Source of the DNA: an uncultured delta proteobacterium
Lineage (GTDB): Bacteria; Myxococcota_A; Polyangia; Polyangiales; Polyangiaceae
Assembly (NCBI GenBank): GCA_903892415.1
Contig: CAITIQ010000311.1
Location: 1 to 45,401, forward strand
Direction of reading: 5' to 3'
Length of the DNA: 45,401 nt
The notes beneath the pieces were generated by a model, which was not told the DNA's origin, made no database searches, and saw only the letters and a program-made list of their open reading frames with translations. Below, piece by piece: positions 42,689 through 45,401 of this stretch. Position numbers and translations under genes: made by a program. Numbering within the stretch: the first letter of the stretch is position 1; every line of letters begins with the position of its first letter.

Positions 42689-42775
42689 TCTTAACGTATT
42701 GGCGTTCTGCGGCGGGGGCCATAGGGAGCGCGAAGCGCGACCGAGGCGATTGTCCGCACCAACGCTTCGTTAGCC
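42689..42775 (-). repeat. attC-like recombination site (best example)
   Basis: Read on the minus strand: R'' GGCTAAC (42775-42769), L'' GCGTTGGTGCGG, a variable stem rich in GCGCTTCGCGC, L' CCGCAGAACGCC, then AATAC and R' GTTAAGA (42695-42689). L'' and L' pair with one extrahelical base, and the TAAC/GTTA ends pair. 87 nt, inside the normal attC range of roughly 57-141. Confidence 0.75.
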
Positions 42776-42837
42776 AGACTCCGTCTCCTAGCCAAACCGG
42801 GTGCGGCGCGAGACCACCTGTGTGGGCTAACTGCCGG

Positions 42838-43383
42838 TCACGAATCTGATGATAGACCTGCGAGCGTAGTCAGCCGCCGCCAAAGCGCATGAAATGCGCT
42901 TTCAAGGCCGGACCATGAGGCTGGGGCTTTTGCCCACCACTCAACATTGATTTCGCACAATCCGGCGCGTTGCCTGAGCCTAAAGACAGTTCCGTCAACA
43001 CCGACCGGAGCTGCGGGAACCGCAAGTGTCAGAGTTGTCGCAGCCAATATAGAGTTAAATTCTTCAAGGACAGCTGGCGACAGCTCACAGGTTGCGCGTT
43101 TAGACAATTGCGGTCGCCAAGCGGATTGTTCAATTGCGCTTGCTGCAAAGAAGTTTGAACGGTCAGCTTTAATGTCGCAGATAACGAGTGTCGCAATAGG
43201 CGGTTGCCCGCGTCCAGGGCGATGCTCAACAGTCCAGCAGGATTGCGCTTCAAACGAAGGAAATCGGCCAAGGCGCAGTCCGTGCCGGAGATATGGAGCC
43301 GACATGATCGCTTCGCTCCGACCGTACTCGTACGCATCCCAGCGGCGCTCTTCGGCGGGCACGTCTCTAGGGGGCGATTCCAT
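42838..43383 (-). CDS. Hypothetical protein (cassette gene)
   Basis: 181 residues from the ATG at 43383. No signal peptide. The C-terminal part has GVDGTVFRLRQRAGLCEINV then EWWAKAPASWSGLES and a final helix, a pattern seen in many small unnamed accessory proteins. Codon use is clearly more AT-rich than in the core genes, suggesting transfer. It lies only 14 nt after the GyrB-like gene with no attC between them, so the two share one cassette and may act together. Function unknown. Confidence 0.6.
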   Translation of the reverse strand: MESPPRDVPAEERRWDAYEYGRSEAIMSAPYLRHGLRLGRFPSFEAQSCWTVEHRPGRGQPPIATLVICDIKADRSNFFAASAIEQSAWRPQLSKRATCELSPAVLEEFNSILAATTLTLAVPAAPVGVDGTVFRLRQRAGLCEINVEWWAKAPASWSGLESAFHALWRRLTTLAGLSSDS

Positions 43384-43397
43384 TATCTGGCTTACTC

Positions 43398-44039
43398 CTA
43401 GCCAGCCTTCGGCGAGACGGTCGCGTTGCGGCCACTGGCCTCGTCCTGCACCGTCAGTGCAAGACCAACCAGAGACGTCTCAGCCCACGAGACCAGTTCG
43501 GCGGCGACAAACTCGGTGCCTGGAAGGACACCGCGATCGAGGACGAAAGAGAGTTCCGTTCCGCGCTCGGCAGTCGGGCCCACCGGCGCGAGCGGCTCGG
43601 TCGGGACGCCTCTGGTATAGCTCTGGCGCCACTCGAGCCCATCCTGGAAGACGCGCAGCCGTAGCGTGAGAGAGAGAGCGTTGAGCACCGCGAGCCCAAC
43701 CGTGCAGGTCGTTCTGGCCACAGCGGGAGTCTTGCCTGAAGCGCACGCATAGAGCTTGGTCAGATATGTTTCGGCCACGCGAAGTCCAGAAGGTGTCACC
43801 TGCAGAGGCAGGCCAGGGCCATCGTCGCGGACCATTGCGGATCCGTCCGCTCTCAGGGTAACCGTCGCCTGTGTGCAGCGGCCCTGTAGGGCCTCATCGC
43901 GGGCGCAGCAAAGCGCTTCTTTCAGGAGGCGATTCCCCAGCTCGCTCGCAGTCACAGGCCCCACGTACATCGCGGGGCGCATCCGCACCGCCTCCAGGCC
44001 TTCCAGTGCGACGATCTCTGATTCAGGGTCTCGAGGCAC
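43398..44039 (-). CDS. Stand-alone degenerate GyrB/ParE ATPase-domain homologue
   Basis: 213 residues from a GTG at 44039. It follows GyrB from its start: ALEGLEAVRMRPAMYVG (11-27), KEALCCARDEALQGRC (40-55), DGSAMVRDDGPGLP (65-78), VGLAVLNALSLTLRLRVFQDG (114-134), then a short transducer-like RGTELSFVLDRGVLPGTEF. Glu41 aligns with the catalytic Glu42 and D72-D73 with the ATP-binding Asp. The N-box Asp45/Asn46 are Cys44/Cys45, and the GGLHGVG lid is TTCTVG. It lacks the toprim and C-terminal parts. ATP hydrolysis is doubtful; a decoy, inhibitor-binding or gyrase-interacting role is possible (inference). Confidence 0.75.
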   Translation of the reverse strand: MPRDPESEIVALEGLEAVRMRPAMYVGPVTASELGNRLLKEALCCARDEALQGRCTQATVTLRADGSAMVRDDGPGLPLQVTPSGLRVAETYLTKLYACASGKTPAVARTTCTVGLAVLNALSLTLRLRVFQDGLEWRQSYTRGVPTEPLAPVGPTAERGTELSFVLDRGVLPGTEFVAAELVSWAETSLVGLALTVQDEASGRNATVSPKAG

Positions 44040-44044
44040 GGTCT

Positions 44045-44121
44045 ATCTAACGTATTGGCGTTCTGCGGCGAGCGCCAGACCGAGCGAAGCGAGGGCGGGC
44101 AGTCGTCCCGCCTTGTTAGCC
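44045..44121 (-). repeat. attC-like recombination site
   Basis: Read on the minus strand: R'' GGCTAAC (44121-44115), then AAGGCGGGACG, a variable stem (CCTCGCTTCGCTCGG), L' GCCGCAGAACGCC, AATAC and R' GTTAGAT (44051-44045), which is an exact GTTRRRY. 77 nt. It separates the GyrB-like gene from the receiver-S1 gene. Confidence 0.7.
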
Positions 44122-44137
44122 AGAGCCCCGCGAGGGT

Positions 44138-44782
44138 TCAGGCAGGAGGCTTCTCCGCTTGCGCTGCGAGCAGAGCGCTCTCTTTCGTGGAAAGAGAGAC
44201 GCGCGTTCCGCTTGAGCCGCTCTCCACGTGTAGGACGGCGCAAGTCACGGAAGTTCCAACCGCTGGCGAGGGTGGAGGCCGGAGCGTGGGAACGTCGGAA
44301 ATGTCGACGACGCGGACGAGCCCAAAGGTATCAGCGCCGAGGTTTACGAAAAAGCCGAATGGCAACACAGAGTAGACAGTGCCGGTTACCACGGCGCCCG
44401 CATGTAACGCGGGACGGTCTCGCACTGCCTCACGGTTTCCGAGGTCGGCGAGCAGTTGCTGGAGGAGTGCGGGAACCTCTCGGAAGCGAGACTTCTTGCA
44501 GGCAACGCTCGCGCCGGCGGTGAGAAGCGCAGCATTGCCATCGTCATGCGAGGAGACTGCGACGATCGGGCCCTGGAATCCGGACTCGCGGAGCCTTCGA
44601 ACAACTGCGTCACCCTTGCCGTCGTCGAGATCGTAGTCGACCAACACAGCATCGAACGACTTCAGCTCTACCGCTTGCGCCTCGGCACAGGTGCCAACGA
44701 GGGTGACACCGTAACCGTGCAGGAATTCGGTGATCACGGTTTCTGCAAAGACCGAATGGTTCTCGACGAAAAGGATGCGCAT
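44138..44782 (-). CDS. Response-regulator receiver fused to an S1 RNA-binding domain
   Basis: 214 residues from the ATG at 44782; the frame is open further upstream, but that part crosses an attC-like site. Residues 1-115 are a receiver: phosphoacceptor D49 in VLVDYDLDDG, switch Ser in IVAVSSHD (77/78), Lys96/97 in CKKSRF; the N-terminal acidic pair is reduced to FVEN. Residues about 127-200 are an S1/OB fold: GAVVTGTVYSVLPFGFFVNL, GLVRVVDISD, VGTSVTCAVLHV, RVSLSTKE. This suggests phosphorylation-controlled RNA binding (inference). No cognate kinase nearby. Confidence 0.8.
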   Translation of the reverse strand: MRILFVENHSVFAETVITEFLHGYGVTLVGTCAEAQAVELKSFDAVLVDYDLDDGKGDAVVRRLRESGFQGPIVAVSSHDDGNAALLTAGASVACKKSRFREVPALLQQLLADLGNREAVRDRPALHAGAVVTGTVYSVLPFGFFVNLGADTFGLVRVVDISDVPTLRPPPSPAVGTSVTCAVLHVESGSSGTRVSLSTKESALLAAQAEKPPA

Positions 44783-44791
44783 CGTCGGTCT

Positions 44792-44885
44792 AGCCAACGT
44801 ATTGGCGTTCTGCGGCAAGCGCCAGTGCCAGGGAACCGAACGTCCTCCAAGCAACAAGCACGTCCGCTGAAACGGCATGGTGGGC
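44792..44885 (-). repeat. attC-like recombination site (R'' degenerate)
   Basis: The plus-strand arm is AGCCAACGTATTGGCGTTC then TGCGGCAAGCGCCAG, like the other sites. The opposite arm is CCGCTGAAACGGC followed by GGTGGGC, close to GTTGGGC. R' on the minus strand is GTTGGCT. 94 nt. It is the rightmost site in the window. Confidence 0.55.
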
Positions 44886-44966
44886 GGCGTTCCAATGGGT
44901 CGCTTACTGGTCACGCAGGAGCAGCGCTCATGGCCGCCACACGATCGGTTTAAATCGCAGGCAGAC

Positions 44967-45401
44967 TCATCTGCGGGTGCGGGCGCGGACCTCTTCGGCC
45001 TTGGCGGTATAGACGGCGTTTGCCTTCTCGATACTCCTCGCCTGAATCTTCGACACGCCAGGCTCGACGAGGTCAATGCCGCGCAAAAGGTCTTCGGGAC
45101 GACGCTGCGCCAGCGCGGACGCGATGCACCGGATCCGCTCCAGACGCGGTCGCGTCAGGATGATACGCGGAGCCAGCGCCATGCTCGCGAGAAGCTCGCG
45201 CGGCACGCGGCGGAGGAAGAGGTGCGCCTCATCGCGAGGCGGGTCGCGCGCTCCGAACGAGATCGTATCGAGGAGCTGCACCAGATCGGGATGGAGGTGG
45301 TGTGCGAGCGGGCGCCGAGCCACGCCGGCGAGCCCCTCGAGCGCTTCATGCAGCTCAGCTACCACCGGATCTTGGGCGCGATGCTGAACACCTTGAACGC
45401 C
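44967..45401 (-). CDS. Hypothetical protein, C-terminal part (runs off right edge)
   Basis: An open minus-strand frame from the window edge to TGA at 44967-44969 gives 144 visible residues; the N-terminus is outside. Codons are strongly G/C at third positions, like real genes here. The sequence is helical and Arg-rich with LHPDLVQLLDTISFGARDPP, FLRRVPRELLASMAL, and a tail ANAVYTAKAEEVRARTRR. No family recognised. The 81-nt gap to the last attC-like site leaves open whether it belongs to the array. Confidence 0.5.
   Translation of the reverse strand, partial: GVQGVQHRAQDPVVAELHEALEGLAGVARRPLAHHLHPDLVQLLDTISFGARDPPRDEAHLFLRRVPRELLASMALAPRIILTRPRLERIRCIASALAQRRPEDLLRGIDLVEPGVSKIQARSIEKANAVYTAKAEEVRARTRR

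Noticed and set aside
44783..45076. Upstream extension of the receiver-S1 frame to 312 codons
   Set aside because: The extension passes through an attC-like site; receiver homology begins at the ATG at 44782.
45076..45387. Plus-strand open frame of 103 codons at the right edge
   Set aside because: Ser/Arg-rich shadow; the opposite minus-strand frame has better codon use and continues past the edge.
1..45401. tRNA, rRNA, or IS element
   Set aside because: No tRNA cloverleaf, rRNA segment, transposase gene or terminal inverted repeats with target duplication could be recognised by eye. An integron integrase was also looked for and not seen.

Overview
The window looks like about 45 kb of chromosome from a high-GC Myxococcota bacterium, probably of the Polyangia. 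That placement is inferred from gene content, not from a marker gene. The supporting traits are many lipoproteins with disulfide-rich or Gly/Ser-rich linkers (1-486, 4358-6703, 19814-21571, 22687-23472, 32995-33711), MopE-type DxDCDG repeats, a Hanks-type Ser/Thr kinase followed by a TPR/PEGA-like protein, tandem PilT-like ATPases, FHA-GGDEF and GGDEF-EAL proteins, and frequent GTG/TTG starts with 4-nt stop/start overlaps.

Positions 1-37390 are mostly ordinary core genome. 1-486 is a partial Cys-rich lipoprotein. 731-6703 (+) holds rubrerythrin, an Fe-S oxidoreductase, DUF3501, a thioesterase, rpiA and a MopE-repeat lipoprotein, most of them translationally coupled. 12505-6729 (-) holds an unknown protein, argH, a small protein and two PilT-like ATPases. 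12564-14970 (+) holds type 2 IPP isomerase, a coiled-coil/GAF protein and a single-domain response regulator. Next come an FHA-GGDEF diguanylate cyclase, a divergent metallophosphoesterase, glnE, three surface-type lipoproteins, the DUF444-SpoVR pair, a TPR lipoprotein, a membrane PAS-GGDEF-EAL protein, a kinase operon, ychJ, a glutaredoxin/A-type-like/rhodanese fusion, argF and dinB.

From about 37.4 kb to the right edge the character changes. Nearly all genes are small, poorly known and on the minus strand. The gaps carry an imperfect inverted repeat whose plus-strand arm is TAACGTATTGGCGTTC followed by TGCGGC, and whose other end is GTTAGCC or a variant. Arm pairing, size (75-94 nt), the GTTRRRY-like ends, and stop codons lying inside GCCTAAC boxes match integron attC recombination sites. 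I read this stretch as a gene-cassette array (a sedentary integron or an integrase-less attC cluster). No integrase lies in the window. The cassettes encode a SUKH (SMI1/KNR4)-like protein, a sirtuin, a zinc-ribbon protein, several unknown proteins, a stand-alone degenerate GyrB ATPase-domain homologue, a second short protein with a GyrB-like N-terminal motif, and a receiver-S1 fusion. An inverted AbiEi antitoxin gene with a truncated AbiEii partner and two 64-bp direct repeats with attC-like hairpins sit in the middle. This array is the most novel part of the window and plausibly an adaptive or defence cassette platform.
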